Source of the DNA: Rhodospirillales bacterium
Lineage (GTDB): Bacteria; Pseudomonadota; Alphaproteobacteria; SP197
Direction of reading: 5' to 3'
Assembly: GCA_014323865.1 (NCBI GenBank)
Contig: JACONG010000017.1
Coordinates: 1 to 53,226, forward strand
DNA length: 53,226 nt
The notes beneath the pieces are model-generated. The model saw nothing but the letters and a program-made list of their open reading frames with translations. It was not told where the DNA came from and did no database searches. Numbering within the stretch: position 1 is the first letter of the stretch; each line of letters opens with the position of its first letter. Shown here in pieces: positions 16,622-26,210 of the stretch. Both the position numbers and the translations under genes were made by a program.

Positions 16622-17092
16622 CTAGGTGTCGGGGACGGGTGAGTGGCGGGGGTGACGGTCGGCGGCTTGCGGGTCGCCGATGTCGGCCAGCCTGGCTTCG
16701 ATCCTGTCGGCCTCGATCCGGATCTGGCCGCCGCCATGGAAGACCAGTGTGACCGCAACGCCGCCCGAGGACATGTCCTCGCTGACGATCGTCATCAGTT
16801 CGGCGGTGCCGGGGCCGCCCAGGCCGCCGAGGTCGAGGGCCGCGGCGGACGAGACATGCTCGAACACCAGGGCGCAATCGACCTGCAGAAGGTCATGGGC
16901 GGTCTTGCCGATGTTCTCCCGCTCGTAACAGAAGCGATGGAACAGGGCTGCGAAGCGGCGCTCGTCCCCGAGATGGGTGACGTCCGACAACGGCATCGGC
17001 GCGTCCTGCAGAACGGTCGAAAAGACCTCGAGGTCGTCGTCGTCCGTGGCCCTGAGCCTGAGCGCCCGGTCCTGTCTCCGATCCCCCGGCAT
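16622..17092 (-). CDS. DUF2948 family protein
   Basis: A cytoplasmic protein of 156 residues matching the alphaproteobacterial DUF2948 pattern: LRLRATDDDDLEVFSTVLQD at the start, then the RRFAALFHRFCYERE motif and a C-terminal GGQIRIEADRIEARLADIG. No activity is known for the family. It begins 29 bp after murA on the same strand, the usual pairing. The last residues (AADRHPRHSPVPDT) run beyond the conserved end. Confidence 0.88.
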   Translation of the reverse strand: MPGDRRQDRALRLRATDDDDLEVFSTVLQDAPMPLSDVTHLGDERRFAALFHRFCYERENIGKTAHDLLQVDCALVFEHVSSAAALDLGGLGGPGTAELMTIVSEDMSSGGVAVTLVFHGGGQIRIEADRIEARLADIGDPQAADRHPRHSPVPDT

Positions 17093-17121
17093 CCGATCCC
17101 CCCGCGTCCGATCCGTCCGTT

Positions 17122-18414
<1,293 letters not shown>

Positions 18415-18573
18415 CGATCATGCTCCGTTCATCGCCCGTCCCGCCTTACACTGGGGGCCGAAATGGGCAAAAGAATGGCCCGCTGCCGGGTTTCGATGCC
18501 GGGTTTCGAGGTGGAGAGGTTTTCGCCCGGAGGGTTGTCCGCCCGGTCTGCATCATTCGGTCTGCGCCGGATT

Positions 18574-18858
18574 TCAGGTTTTGACGTCCGATTCAGGGGC
18601 GTCCCGCTCACGATCGGCGGACTCACGGTCGTTGCCCAAGCCCCGTTCGCGTGCCTGGTCCTTGCGTCTGCGCAGGTTGCGGCGCAGGGCTTCGGCGAGC
18701 CGCCCGGCCCGCTCGTCGCGGCCTTGCGGCCCCTGTCCCTGCTCGCGGATGCCCCTGCCCCCGGAATCGCCCAGGAATACCTCCCCGTTCTGGCCCACGT
18801 TCGGCGCTTGCCTCGATCCGGTCACTGTGGCAGGTTCCGCGCCGCTTTCCAATGCCAT
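18574..18858 (-). CDS. Small conserved alphaproteobacterial protein upstream of murA
   Basis: 94 residues from ATG 18858. The C-terminal half carries the sequence GRLAEALRRNLRRRKDQAR, which matches a short basic motif found in small proteins next to murA in many alphaproteobacteria. The N-terminal half is low complexity and poorly conserved. No membrane segment is present. The start lies 5 bp from the 5' end of tRNA-Thr on the opposite strand. Function unknown; the C-terminal helix could bind nucleic acid. Confidence 0.6.
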   Translation of the reverse strand: MALESGAEPATVTGSRQAPNVGQNGEVFLGDSGGRGIREQGQGPQGRDERAGRLAEALRRNLRRRKDQARERGLGNDRESADRERDAPESDVKT

Positions 18859-18863
18859 CCCGT

Positions 18864-18938
18864 GCCGCCGTAGCTCAGTGGTAGAGCGCACCCTTGGTAA
18901 GGGTGAGGTCCTCAGTTCAATCCTGAGCGGCGGCACCA
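18864..18938 (+). tRNA. tRNA-Thr (anticodon GGT)
   Basis: The sequence GCCGCCGTAGCTCAGTGGTA starts a cloverleaf whose anticodon loop is TTGGTAA (anticodon GGT). The T arm has AGTTCAATCC, the acceptor closes with CGGCGGC and CCA is encoded. The 3' end faces the second TIR cassette. Confidence 0.97.
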
Positions 18939-18949
18939 TTCCAGACTGC

Positions 18950-18968
18950 AGAAAACCGTCTGTTTTCT
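18950..18968 (+). terminator. Hairpin just after tRNA-Thr
   Basis: AGAAAAC (18950-18956) and GTTTTCT (18962-18968) form a 7-bp stem with a five-base loop, 11 bases after the tRNA. It lacks a long T run, so it may be a 3' processing or weak termination signal. Confidence 0.45.
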
Positions 18969-19180
18969 ACGGTTTCCGGTTACATCTTCGGTCGGTCAGA
19001 CTGTGGAGAGCGGCAGAACGTCGAGGGACTGCCCTCAGGGCAGCTTCCGAGGCGTTCGCCACGACGACGCGCAGGGCCAAACGCTCGCTGCTTCAACGAC
19101 ACGATCCCAGCTGATTGTTTGTTTCGTAACGACCCCTGCACAGAACCCACAGATTAAGTCGTCAAATGTTATAACAGCTA

Positions 19181-19210
19181 TTGACATCTCAGCCGACGGT
19201 GCTGTATACG
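19181..19210 (+). promoter_or_regulatory. Candidate promoter of the TIR cassette
   Basis: TTGACA at 19181-19186 and TATACG at 19205-19210 are separated by 18 bases, close to a sigma-70 consensus and far better than most sites in this window. The start codon of the TIR gene follows 30 bases after the -10 box. Confidence 0.55.
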
Positions 19211-19240
19211 GCCAACAGGGAACAAACAGAGGTCCAAGGC

Positions 19241-19672
19241 ATGAGCACCCATCAGATTCACGTCTTCATCAGCCACTCATGGTCTTATTCGGAGCACTAC
19301 GACACTCTGTCGGGCTGGATCTTCGATAAAAACTGGAAAGTCGGCCAAGCATCGCTCGACCTTCGCGACTTCTCCGTGCCGAAGGATGATCCGATTCACA
19401 ATGCACCTACCACTGAGGCGCTTCGCGATGCAATCTATCGGAAGATCGCTTTGTCCCATGTAATCGTGATCCCCACGGGCATGTACGCTAGCTACAGCGA
19501 CTGGATTCAGAAGGAAATCGACGGTGCTAACGAGAAGAACAAGCCTATTCTTGCAGTCAATCCGTGGGGCCAGAAAAGGACGTCCTCAACGGTGAGCGAC
19601 GCCGCAGCCGAGACCGTTGGCTGGAACAAGAAATCCGTTATCGAAGGAATCTGGAGGCTCTATAGACCGTGA
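19241..19672 (+). CDS. TIR-like (MTH538/DUF1863-type) protein, second cassette
   Basis: 143 residues from ATG 19241. The domain opens with IHVFISHSWSYSEHYDTLSG, the classic MTH538-type first strand and loop, continues through DLRDFSVPKDDPIHN (the family's SVP-x-DDPI element) and ALRDAIYRKIALSHVIVIP, and has SDWIQKEIDGA, where the glutamate corresponds to the TIR catalytic position. There is no membrane segment. The stop overlaps the GTG of the next gene (GTGA), so the two proteins are made together. It lies 300 bp beyond tRNA-Thr. It is only distantly similar to the TIR protein at 9.5-10 kb, so the two cassettes are not recent duplicates. Antiviral function is inferred from the family. Confidence 0.85.
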   Translation: MSTHQIHVFISHSWSYSEHYDTLSGWIFDKNWKVGQASLDLRDFSVPKDDPIHNAPTTEALRDAIYRKIALSHVIVIPTGMYASYSDWIQKEIDGANEKNKPILAVNPWGQKRTSSTVSDAAAETVGWNKKSVIEGIWRLYRP

Positions 19673-20091
19673 GCGAACGCATCGAAATATACAAGATTGT
19701 CGTCGACACGATCACGGCGAGCGAAGCTCGGCGACAACAGGCCGGTTCCGCCTACATCGGAATGATCGCGGCTATCGTGACAGCCACGGGTGCGTTCTCA
19801 TCTCTGACCGCAATCACTGCTGCTGTGCAGGTGTTTGTGATCGCGTTGGTATGGTCCGCCACGGTTTGCTACTTCCGTCGTCTGGCGACCGCCAAATTCG
19901 ACGTCATTGCAGAGATGGAAAAGGATCTCGAGATTGCCGCATTTGATATGGAGTGGAAGCGCTTCAAGGAAGGCAAGAAGGCCTTCTCGCTAACGCGTAT
20001 CGAGATGATCATTCCCGTTGGTCTGTTGATCATCAGTGGCGTCTACGTCGTGCTTTGGATTGCTTGTTATATTTGGCAGCGCCTTATCTAG
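19669..20091 (+). CDS. Small membrane protein coupled to the second TIR protein
   Basis: 140 residues, starting at GTG 19669 inside the TIR stop codon. An N-terminal helix (ERIEIYKIVVDTITASEARR) leads into a pair of close hydrophobic segments (about residues 28-45 and 47-66), followed by a charged amphipathic helix (KFDVIAEMEKDLEIAAFDME) and a last hydrophobic segment (IIPVGLLIISGVYVVLWIAC). Helix, two membrane spans and a helix is the layout of SLATT-like membrane effectors predicted to form pores when a partner enzyme is activated. The assignment is from topology and context, not from a search. Confidence 0.7.
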   Translation: MSERIEIYKIVVDTITASEARRQQAGSAYIGMIAAIVTATGAFSSLTAITAAVQVFVIALVWSATVCYFRRLATAKFDVIAEMEKDLEIAAFDMEWKRFKEGKKAFSLTRIEMIIPVGLLIISGVYVVLWIACYIWQRLI

Positions 20092-20204
20092 AAGGCACTG
20101 GCTATCCGAGAATAGTACTCCTTCGGGAGAGGGTTAGTTTCTGCTCAGTGACTGTAATGGAAGACTGAGCCGGAAGGTCAACCGATCGCGGAAACTGAGC
20201 CTTG

Positions 20205-20393
20205 TCAGTCGGCAACGATGGACTCCCGGTCATCTTCGTTCTCACCGGAAATGGTCCTGCGCATTGCCTCATAATCCGGTTGAGGCGCGCTACGCTCCTG
20301 AATCAAATGGGAGTTCACAGGAACTTCGTCCCGGCCCTTCGGGCGAAGAACGTCGGAGACCTTGATCGCAGCAATATCATCCTTGACCGTCAT
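20205..20393 (-). CDS. Small hypothetical protein
   Basis: 62 residues, read from ATG 20393 with AAGGGAG ten bases upstream, a convincing ribosome binding site. The product is polar and acidic (VKDDIAAIKVSDVLRPKG, ending in SGENEDDRESIVAD) with no signal or membrane segment. It stands alone after the TIR cassette, on the opposite strand. Function unknown. Confidence 0.5.
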   Translation of the reverse strand: MTVKDDIAAIKVSDVLRPKGRDEVPVNSHLIQERSAPQPDYEAMRRTISGENEDDRESIVAD

Positions 20394-20588
20394 ATTCGTG
20401 CTCCCTTGCGTGTGAGAATCCCAACCCAAACCCTTTAGAATCCGGTGACGAACGTCTGTCAAGCGCCGCGCTCGACTTCAAGCGGCAGGGCGACAATCGA
20501 CGGTCTTCCGATACGGTCTTCCGACAATGGACGATGGGCGTGGCCGGGGTATCTGGAATGGCATGGCGGTCCGGGTTATGACATCGCC

Positions 20589-20810
20589 ATGCGTGAGGAA
20601 CTCGATGTCAGGGGGCTGGTCTGCCCGCTGCCTGTGCTGAAGGCCAGGAAGCGGCTCAAGGGCATGGCCGCCGGGGATATTCTGGTGGTCCATGCCACCG
20701 ATCCGGGCTCGGTGAAGGATTTCGACGCCTTTGCCGACCTGACGGGGCACAGGCTGCTGGCCTCGACCGAAGCCGACGGTGTCTTCAGCTTCGTGCTGGA
20801 ACGGGCCTGA
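20589..20810 (+). CDS. TusA-family sulfur carrier protein
   Basis: 73 residues. The N-terminal LDVRGLVCPLPVLKARKRL carries the CPxP motif whose cysteine transports sulfane sulfur, and the C-terminal half has the usual DFDAFADLTGHRLL. Members deliver sulfur to tRNA modification, molybdenum cofactor or thiamine-related pathways. It stands just upstream of the thiamine riboswitch and importer, on the same strand, but 150 bp separates it from the riboswitch, so it is probably a separate unit. The short length and single domain are typical. Confidence 0.88.
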   Translation: MREELDVRGLVCPLPVLKARKRLKGMAAGDILVVHATDPGSVKDFDAFADLTGHRLLASTEADGVFSFVLERA

Positions 20811-20960
20811 GCCGCGCCGGCCCCTGCCCTCCCGGGCACTGCCATCCCGGGCAAGGCGCGCCGCGCCGGCGGCCCCGGATGCCGAAAGACACACAGGCAG
20901 GCACACGGGCACAAGACACACACTTGTCATCGCCATGCCGAGGCTCTATCGTTGCGGCGT

Positions 20961-21050
20961 CACTCACGGGGAGCCCCGGGCGGGGCTGAGAGGCGCGGAA
21001 TGCGCCGACCCGTCGAACCTGATCCGGATCATGCCGGCGTAGGGATTGAG
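20961..21050 (+). promoter_or_regulatory. TPP riboswitch (THI element)
   Basis: All conserved parts are present in order: ACGGGGAGCCC, GGGCTGAGAGG, then GACCCGTCGAACCTGATCC and GGATCATGCCGGCGTAGGGA, closed by CTCA/TGAG pairing. The aptamer binds thiamine pyrophosphate and lowers expression of thiB-thiP-thiQ. It ends 72 bases before the thiB start. A transcriptional terminator with T run is not obvious, which favours control at translation. Confidence 0.95.
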
Positions 21051-21122
21051 ACGACGGATCTGCCCGGCAAGCAGGTCCCCGCCCCCTCCTCCGGCCACAG
21101 GTCCGGGCATGAGGAGGAAGCG

Positions 21123-22118
21123 ATGCTGCGTCTTGCCGTCCCGATTCTCGTTGCCGCCCTCGGCATCCTGCCCGCCCGGGCCGAGGTGCTGACGATCTAC
21201 ACCTATGATTCCTTCATCGGCGACTGGGGCCCCGGCCCGGCGATCGAGGAGGCCTTCGAGGCGCGCTGCGGCTGCAGCATCGCATGGACCGCGGTGGAGG
21301 ATGCCGCCGTCCTGCTGTCCCGCCTGCGTCTCGAAGGGACGGCGACCCGCGCCGATGTCGTGCTCGGGCTCGATACCAATCTTCAGGCCGAAGCGCAGGC
21401 CGAGGGCCTCGTCCAGGCGCACGGCCTCGACCTCGACGGGCTCGCATTGCCGTTCGACTGGTCCGACCCCGTCTTCGTGCCGTTCGACTACGGCTATTTC
21501 GCCATCGTCTACGACAGCGAACGCGTGCCTGCTCCGCCCGCGAGCCTCGATGCCCTGACCTCGGGCGAGGCCGAACCCAAGCTCATCATCCAGGACCCGC
21601 GCACCAGCACGCCGGGCCTCGGCCTGATGCTGTGGCTCAAGGCGGTCTACGGCGAGGATGCGGGCGCGGCCTGGAAGGGGCTCGCCCGGCGCACGCTCAC
21701 GGTCACCCCGGGCTGGGGCGAGGCCTATGGCCTGTTCCTCGAAGGCGAGGCGCCGATGGTGCTGAGCTACACGACCTCGCCCGCCTATCACCGGATGGTC
21801 GAGGGGACCGACCGCTACCGGGCCATCATATTCCCGGAAGGCCACTACATGCAGGTCGAGGTGGCGGCGATGTCGGCGCATACCGAGCGGGCAGAGCTGG
21901 CGCGCGACTTCCTCGCCTTCATCGGGGAGCCCGGCTTCCAGGCGACGATCCCCACGGGCAACTGGATGTATCCGGCGATCGAGCTCGGCGACGCCCTGCC
22001 CGAGGCCTTCCGCACCCTGCCCCGGCCCGACAGGGCGATCCTGCTGCCGCCCGAGGAGGTGCGCCGCAACCGTTCGGCCTGGACCCGGGAATGGCTCGAC
22101 GCGATGAGCGCGCCATGA
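21123..22118 (+). CDS. thiB: Thiamine ABC transporter, periplasmic binding protein
   Basis: 331 residues. The first 20 (MLRLAVPILVAALGILPARA) are a Sec signal peptide, and the mature protein opens with EVLTIYTYDSFIGDWGPGPA, the typical ThiB start. Later family segments include DVVLGLDTNLQAEA, FVPFDYGYFAIVYDS and VLSYTTSPAYH. It binds thiamine in the periplasm and hands it to ThiP. ATG 21123 is chosen because a strong GAGGAGGAAG precedes it and the signal peptide begins there. It is first in the operon after the TPP riboswitch. Confidence 0.95.
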   Translation: MLRLAVPILVAALGILPARAEVLTIYTYDSFIGDWGPGPAIEEAFEARCGCSIAWTAVEDAAVLLSRLRLEGTATRADVVLGLDTNLQAEAQAEGLVQAHGLDLDGLALPFDWSDPVFVPFDYGYFAIVYDSERVPAPPASLDALTSGEAEPKLIIQDPRTSTPGLGLMLWLKAVYGEDAGAAWKGLARRTLTVTPGWGEAYGLFLEGEAPMVLSYTTSPAYHRMVEGTDRYRAIIFPEGHYMQVEVAAMSAHTERAELARDFLAFIGEPGFQATIPTGNWMYPAIELGDALPEAFRTLPRPDRAILLPPEEVRRNRSAWTREWLDAMSAP

Positions 22119-22123
22119 TGACG

Positions 22124-22178
22124 ATGGGCGCACCATGATGGGCGCGCTATGATGGGCGCGCTATGATGGGCGCGCCAT
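22124..22178 (+). repeat. Tandem 13-14 bp repeats between thiB and thiP
   Basis: Four units of GATGGGCGCGCTAT (lengths 14, 13, 14, 14, with small changes) follow the thiB stop and lead into the thiP start; a related word lies inside the thiB end. Each unit holds an ATG, so copy number could move the thiP start or its spacing. There is no clear ribosome binding site other than this repeat. Confidence 0.8.
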
Positions 22179-23805
22179 GATGGTCGGGCACAGGCCGCTT
22201 CTGTGGCCGGGCCTGGTGGCGCTCTGCGCTCTCCTGGGCCTGGCCGCGGCGGCCCTGGCCGCGCTCCTTGCACGCGCGCCGGCGCTCGACCCGGCAAGCG
22301 TGTTCGATCACTACACCCTGCGGGTCCTGCGCTTCACGCTGATGCAGGCCGGACTCTCGACCCTGATATCCGTTGCCTTCGCCCTGCCGGTCGCCCGCGC
22401 CCTGGCGCGCCGGCAGCGGTTTCGGGGGCGCACCCTGCTGCTGCGGCTGATGGGCCTGCCGCTCGTCCTGCCCGTCATCGTGGCGGTGTTCGGCATCGCG
22501 GCAGTCTGGGGCCGGAACGGCGCGCTCAACCACGGCCTGCAAGCGCTGGGCCTGGAGTCCCTGGGGCTCACGGGGATCGGCCCGCTCTACGGGCTCACGG
22601 GGATTCTGATCGCCCATATCTTCTTCAACATGCCGCTTGCGGTGCGCCTGCTGCTGCCGGTGTGGGAGGCGATCCCCGGCGAGACCTGGCGGCTGGCGAG
22701 CCAGCTCGGTATGGGGTCCGGCGCGATCCTGCGCCTGATCGAACTGCCGCGTCTGCTGCCCGCCCTGCCCGGTGCCGCGATCCTGATCTTCCTGCTCTGC
22801 TTCACCAGCTTCGCGGTCGTGCTGACCTTGGGCGGCGGCCCCGCCGCGACCACGCTGGAGGTCGCCATCTATCGGGCCATGCGGCTGGAGTTCGATATCC
22901 CGCGCGCCGTCACGCTCGGCCTGCTGCAGGTCGCCATCTGCGCCGGGGTCGCCCTGCTGCTGCTCCGCCTTGCCCCCACAGTGCCGGGCGCGGCGACCGG
23001 GAGCGCCGCCGAGAGCAGGATGTCGGCCCGGCCCGACACGACAGGGCCGATGGGCCGCCTCGCCGATTGCCTCTGGATCGCTACCGGGAGTCTCTGGGTG
23101 CTCGGCCCCCTGGTCGCCATCGTCGTTGCCGGCCTCACGGGTCCCCTGGTCGCGGTCCTGGCACGCGCCGAGGTCTGGCAGGCGGCCCTGCGCAGCGTGA
23201 CGATCGGGCTCGGGGCCGGCCTGCTGGCGGTCACGCTGGGCACTCTCCTGCTGTTCACAACGCACGACCTGGCGGTCCGGTCGCGACGCCCGCGCCTCGC
23301 CGACCGGCTGGAGCTTGCGGGCAGCCTGACGCTCGTGATCCCGCCTGTCGTGCTCGGCGCGGGCCTCTTCGTCCTGCTGCTGCCGCTGGTTCCGGTGTTC
23401 GACTGGGCCCTGCCGCTCGCCGCGACGGTCAACGGCCTTGTCGCCACGCCCTATGTCCTGCGCCTTCTCGGGCCCGTGCTGCGGCGCAGTGCCGAACGTC
23501 ACGACCGGCTCTGCGCCAGCCTCGGTCTCGCGGGGCTGAACCGCCTGCGTCATCTCGAATGGCCCGGCGCGCGGCCTATGCTGGGTTCGGCGCTGGCGCT
23601 CACCAGTGCGCTTGCGACCGGCGATCTTGCCGCGATCGCGCTGTTCGGCACCGAACGCGACGCCACGCTGGCCCTGCTGATCTTCCGCGCGCTGGGCAGC
23701 TATCGCATGGACGAGGCCGCCGTGCTCAGCCTGCTGCTCGTCGGGCTTTGCCTCGTTGTCTTCATCGTCATCGAGGGAGCCGCCCGTGGCCGCGCCCGGA
23801 CTTGA
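22177..23805 (+). CDS. thiP: Thiamine ABC transporter permease
   Basis: 542 residues with about twelve hydrophobic helices in two homologous halves, as in ThiP fused permeases. Each half carries an ABC-docking loop: LRLIELPRLLPALPGA near residue 190 and LNRLRHLEWPGARPMLGSA near 455. It forms the membrane channel for thiamine with ThiB and ThiQ. The start is uncertain because ATG 22177 and 22180 lie in the last unit of a tandem repeat; no Shine-Dalgarno element is evident. It overlaps thiQ by 20 bp. Confidence 0.93.
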   Translation: MMVGHRPLLWPGLVALCALLGLAAAALAALLARAPALDPASVFDHYTLRVLRFTLMQAGLSTLISVAFALPVARALARRQRFRGRTLLLRLMGLPLVLPVIVAVFGIAAVWGRNGALNHGLQALGLESLGLTGIGPLYGLTGILIAHIFFNMPLAVRLLLPVWEAIPGETWRLASQLGMGSGAILRLIELPRLLPALPGAAILIFLLCFTSFAVVLTLGGGPAATTLEVAIYRAMRLEFDIPRAVTLGLLQVAICAGVALLLLRLAPTVPGAATGSAAESRMSARPDTTGPMGRLADCLWIATGSLWVLGPLVAIVVAGLTGPLVAVLARAEVWQAALRSVTIGLGAGLLAVTLGTLLLFTTHDLAVRSRRPRLADRLELAGSLTLVIPPVVLGAGLFVLLLPLVPVFDWALPLAATVNGLVATPYVLRLLGPVLRRSAERHDRLCASLGLAGLNRLRHLEWPGARPMLGSALALTSALATGDLAAIALFGTERDATLALLIFRALGSYRMDEAAVLSLLLVGLCLVVFIVIEGAARGRART

Positions 23806-24523
23806 GCTGCGCAACCTGCGCTTCGGTTATGGCGACGGGTGTGGCGACTGGCAGGTCGCCTGCGATCTTGCCGTACCGCGCGGGGCGTCCGCGGCGCTGC
23901 TGGGCCCCAGCGGTGCGGGGAAGAGCACATTGCTGGCGCTCGCGGCCGGGTTCGAGACGCCGCATTCGGGCGCGGTGCTGGTGGATGGCCGGGACATCTC
24001 CGCACGCCCTCCGGCACAGCGGCCCATCACGACGCTCTTCCAGGAGCACAATCTGTTTGGCCATCTCGACGCCTTCCGCAACACCGCGCTGGGGATCGAC
24101 CCCGGTCTCAGGATCGACGCCGCGCAACGCCGTGACGTCGCCGCGGCGCTGGACCGGGTCGGGCTCGCGGGCAAGCACGACCGCCTGCCGGGCGCCCTGT
24201 CGGGAGGCGAACGCCAGCGGGTCGCCATCGCCCGCGCGCTGGTGATGCGCCGTCCGCTGCTCCTGCTCGACGAACCCTTCGCCGCGCTCGGTCCCGCCCT
24301 GCGCCGCGACATGCTCAACCTGGTCGACGCCCTGCGCCGCGAGACCGGCATGACCGTGCTGATGGTCAGCCACGAGCCGGCCGACGCCAGACGCGTCGCC
24401 GATCTGACCGCGTTCGTCCATGGCGGCGGCATCGCGCTCTGCGGGCCGACCGATGCGGTGCTCAACGATCCCGCGGATCCGGACATGCGCGCATACCTCG
24501 GTCTGGACCCCGTGGAGGCCTGA
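23786..24523 (+). CDS. thiQ: Thiamine ABC transporter ATP-binding protein
   Basis: 245 residues from GTG 23786. All ABC motifs are intact: Walker A GPSGAGKST, Q-loop LFQEHNLF, signature LSGGERQRVAIARAL, Walker B LLLLDEPFAAL and the switch histidine in MVSHEP. It powers thiamine import. A GAGGGA sequence lies about eight bases before the GTG, inside thiP. An upstream TTG in the same frame at 23756 has no such site. Last gene of the riboswitch operon. Confidence 0.95.
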   Translation: MAAPGLELRNLRFGYGDGCGDWQVACDLAVPRGASAALLGPSGAGKSTLLALAAGFETPHSGAVLVDGRDISARPPAQRPITTLFQEHNLFGHLDAFRNTALGIDPGLRIDAAQRRDVAAALDRVGLAGKHDRLPGALSGGERQRVAIARALVMRRPLLLLDEPFAALGPALRRDMLNLVDALRRETGMTVLMVSHEPADARRVADLTAFVHGGGIALCGPTDAVLNDPADPDMRAYLGLDPVEA

Positions 24524-24677
24524 GACCGGGAGAGGCGCGCGCGTGGGGCGGGTGCGAACCGGCATCGTGCCCGCGAGGACGGCTGACGCAAGCCAACGTC
24601 CGGTCGTGTCGGATCTCAAGGTTGCGTTTGGGAATTGTATACGAACAGCGCCCGAATACATCCGGGCTGAGCTTCGG

Positions 24678-25295
24678 TTATTGTGGCGCTTGCGCTGCAT
24701 TCACTTGCTGCTGAAGCAACCCGGACAAAAAATCAACGAGGGGCCGCAAGTCCAAATCCCCATCACTTTCGGATTTATCTATGCCTTTCAATATGGCAAC
24801 ATACCGGGTCCTGTTTTCGCGAATGAGTTCAGGCAGAATTGGGCTGTATGGCATCCATCCACCGAGCTTCAGACACAATACAAACAAACATGCGGCGCGG
24901 GCAGTGCGTCCATTTCCGTTGATAAATGGATGAATCCTGTTCAATCGCCAAAGCACAAATGCCGCCAATGACAAAGGATTGGATTCCATCCAGTGGCGAT
25001 TGACCAGATTAACAAAATCATCCATCAAATCCGGAAGTTGCCATGGTTCCGGGAAGTTTTCATTTTCACCAACTGAAACGATGCACGGACGATACATCCC
25101 TGCGTTTGAGTGAAGGCAGGCAATAGCATGGAAGTTCAGCGCTTTAAGTACAGTCTGCGACAAAAGCGGCCTGTCCATCTCCAATGCAGCCTCAACGATG
25201 GAACGAAGAAAATCGTAATGACGCTGTTCGTTGGACGCTTCAAGTTTTCGATAGCTGCCATGGGTTTCCCCATGCGTAAGGTCGTGAACAATCAC
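24678..25295 (-). CDS. Fic-domain protein (AMP-transferase-type toxin)
   Basis: 205 residues. The Fic core motif is IHPFINGNGRTARA (about residues 120-133), giving the catalytic histidine and the ATP-phosphate-binding NGNGR; the usual acidic residue of HxFx(D/E)GN is asparagine here, as in a common Fic subgroup. Such enzymes attach AMP or other nucleotide parts to target proteins. The start codon overlaps the stop of a small upstream gene by 4 bp, which is the arrangement of class I Fic toxin-antitoxin pairs. AT content is higher than in the neighbours, consistent with transfer. Confidence 0.88.
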   Translation of the reverse strand: MIVHDLTHGETHGSYRKLEASNEQRHYDFLRSIVEAALEMDRPLLSQTVLKALNFHAIACLHSNAGMYRPCIVSVGENENFPEPWQLPDLMDDFVNLVNRHWMESNPLSLAAFVLWRLNRIHPFINGNGRTARAACLFVLCLKLGGWMPYSPILPELIRENRTRYVAILKGIDKSESDGDLDLRPLVDFLSGLLQQQVNAAQAPQ

Positions 25296-25507
25296 GTGGC
25301 TTTGCCATTCTGTTTATCAATAAGCTGTGCCACTTGAGCCCGGGTCAGATCGTTGTGCTCGCCGATCATTCCCATGACAAATGAAATTTTCTGCTCGCGC
25401 ACCTCAGCTTGAGTCATTTCTCTTCCCGCAGCCTCTTCAAGGGCTTGCAATAACGCCGAGTTCGTCTTGTATTTCAGGTTCGTCTTGAGTTTCGTCATTC
25501 CCTGCAC
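25292..25507 (-). CDS. Small antitoxin-like partner of the Fic protein
   Basis: 71 residues (a second ATG four codons in gives 68). Helical, with REMTQAEVREQKISFVMGMI followed by LTRAQVAQLIDKQ. The stretch resembles the VbhA-type inhibitory helix that places a serine and a glutamate into the Fic active site, but here the S-x3-E spacing reads SFVMG, so the glutamate of (S/T)xxxE(G/N) is not seen at the expected place. It is coupled to fic by an ATGA overlap. Either it inhibits by a variant motif or the motif lies elsewhere. Confidence 0.7.
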   Translation of the reverse strand: MQGMTKLKTNLKYKTNSALLQALEEAAGREMTQAEVREQKISFVMGMIGEHNDLTRAQVAQLIDKQNGKAT

Positions 25508-25642
25508 TCCATTTCACCGCTACCGAATCAGGATATCGTCCACTCGTCAATCGTTATTTCGGCGCTATCCTAGAGAGGCCCGTGGTCCCGGGACGCCGGG
25601 GCTGCGGAAAGCGGCACTGCCACGTGCCGGCGGAACGCCCGA

Positions 25643-26089
25643 TCAATCTGCTTCCCTGGCTTCTTCCCTGGCTTCTTCCCTGGCCGCCTCCCGGGCCAGT
25701 GCCAGTCGCAGGGCGGTTTTCTCGGGTTGCGCGACGCGGTCGCTGGCGAACACGCGGGCGGGGTCCACGAAGCCAATCGCGATGGGCTCGCAGTCGGGCA
25801 CAGCGGGTTCGCCCTCGGCGTCGATCAGGAAGTAGACCGGCGTATAGGGCCGACCGGTGAGCGGGCTGATCATGGTGCCGGGATCGTGGAGCTCGGCAAG
25901 GATCCGGATGGCGAGGCCGGTCTCCTCCCTGTACTCGCGCACGACGGCCTCCGCGGCCGTTTCGCCCGGCTCGACGCCGCCGCCCGGATACTTCTCGACG
26001 GGCACACCGGCGATATGCTCGGCAGAGACCAGAACCTGACCGTTCCGGATGAGCACGCCATAGGCGCGGCAGTTCTGGGGATTGGCCAT
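25643..26089 (-). CDS. Nudix hydrolase
   Basis: 148 residues read from ATG 26089. The Nudix box is complete: GGGVEPGETAAEAVVREY followed by REETGL, with the metal-binding glutamates in place. Substrate could be a nucleotide or an oxidised nucleotide; the sequence does not decide. The C-terminal tail is a run of AREEAREEAREAD-type codons made by short tandem repeats of CTGGCTTCTTCC on the plus strand (25655-25685). It is divergent from the cystathionine beta-synthase gene. Confidence 0.88.
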   Translation of the reverse strand: MANPQNCRAYGVLIRNGQVLVSAEHIAGVPVEKYPGGGVEPGETAAEAVVREYREETGLAIRILAELHDPGTMISPLTGRPYTPVYFLIDAEGEPAVPDCEPIAIGFVDPARVFASDRVAQPEKTALRLALAREAAREEAREEAREAD

Positions 26090-26210
26090 GGTCGCCGGAG
26101 CCTCGCGGGGGTTTCGCCCGTGTGTCGTTGCCCTATGGTAACCGATCCGCCACGCCATGACATTCGACACATTCGACTCATGACGTTCCACCCTGGTGCC
26201 GGAGTATCCC

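Noticed and set aside
22147-24245. Long frames overlapping thiP on both strands
   Set aside because: They are GC-driven shadows of thiP, which has the transporter helices and docking loops.
26090-26210. A SAM or other riboswitch before the transsulfuration genes
   Set aside because: Neither this spacer nor 27588-27665 shows the conserved cores of known SAM riboswitches.
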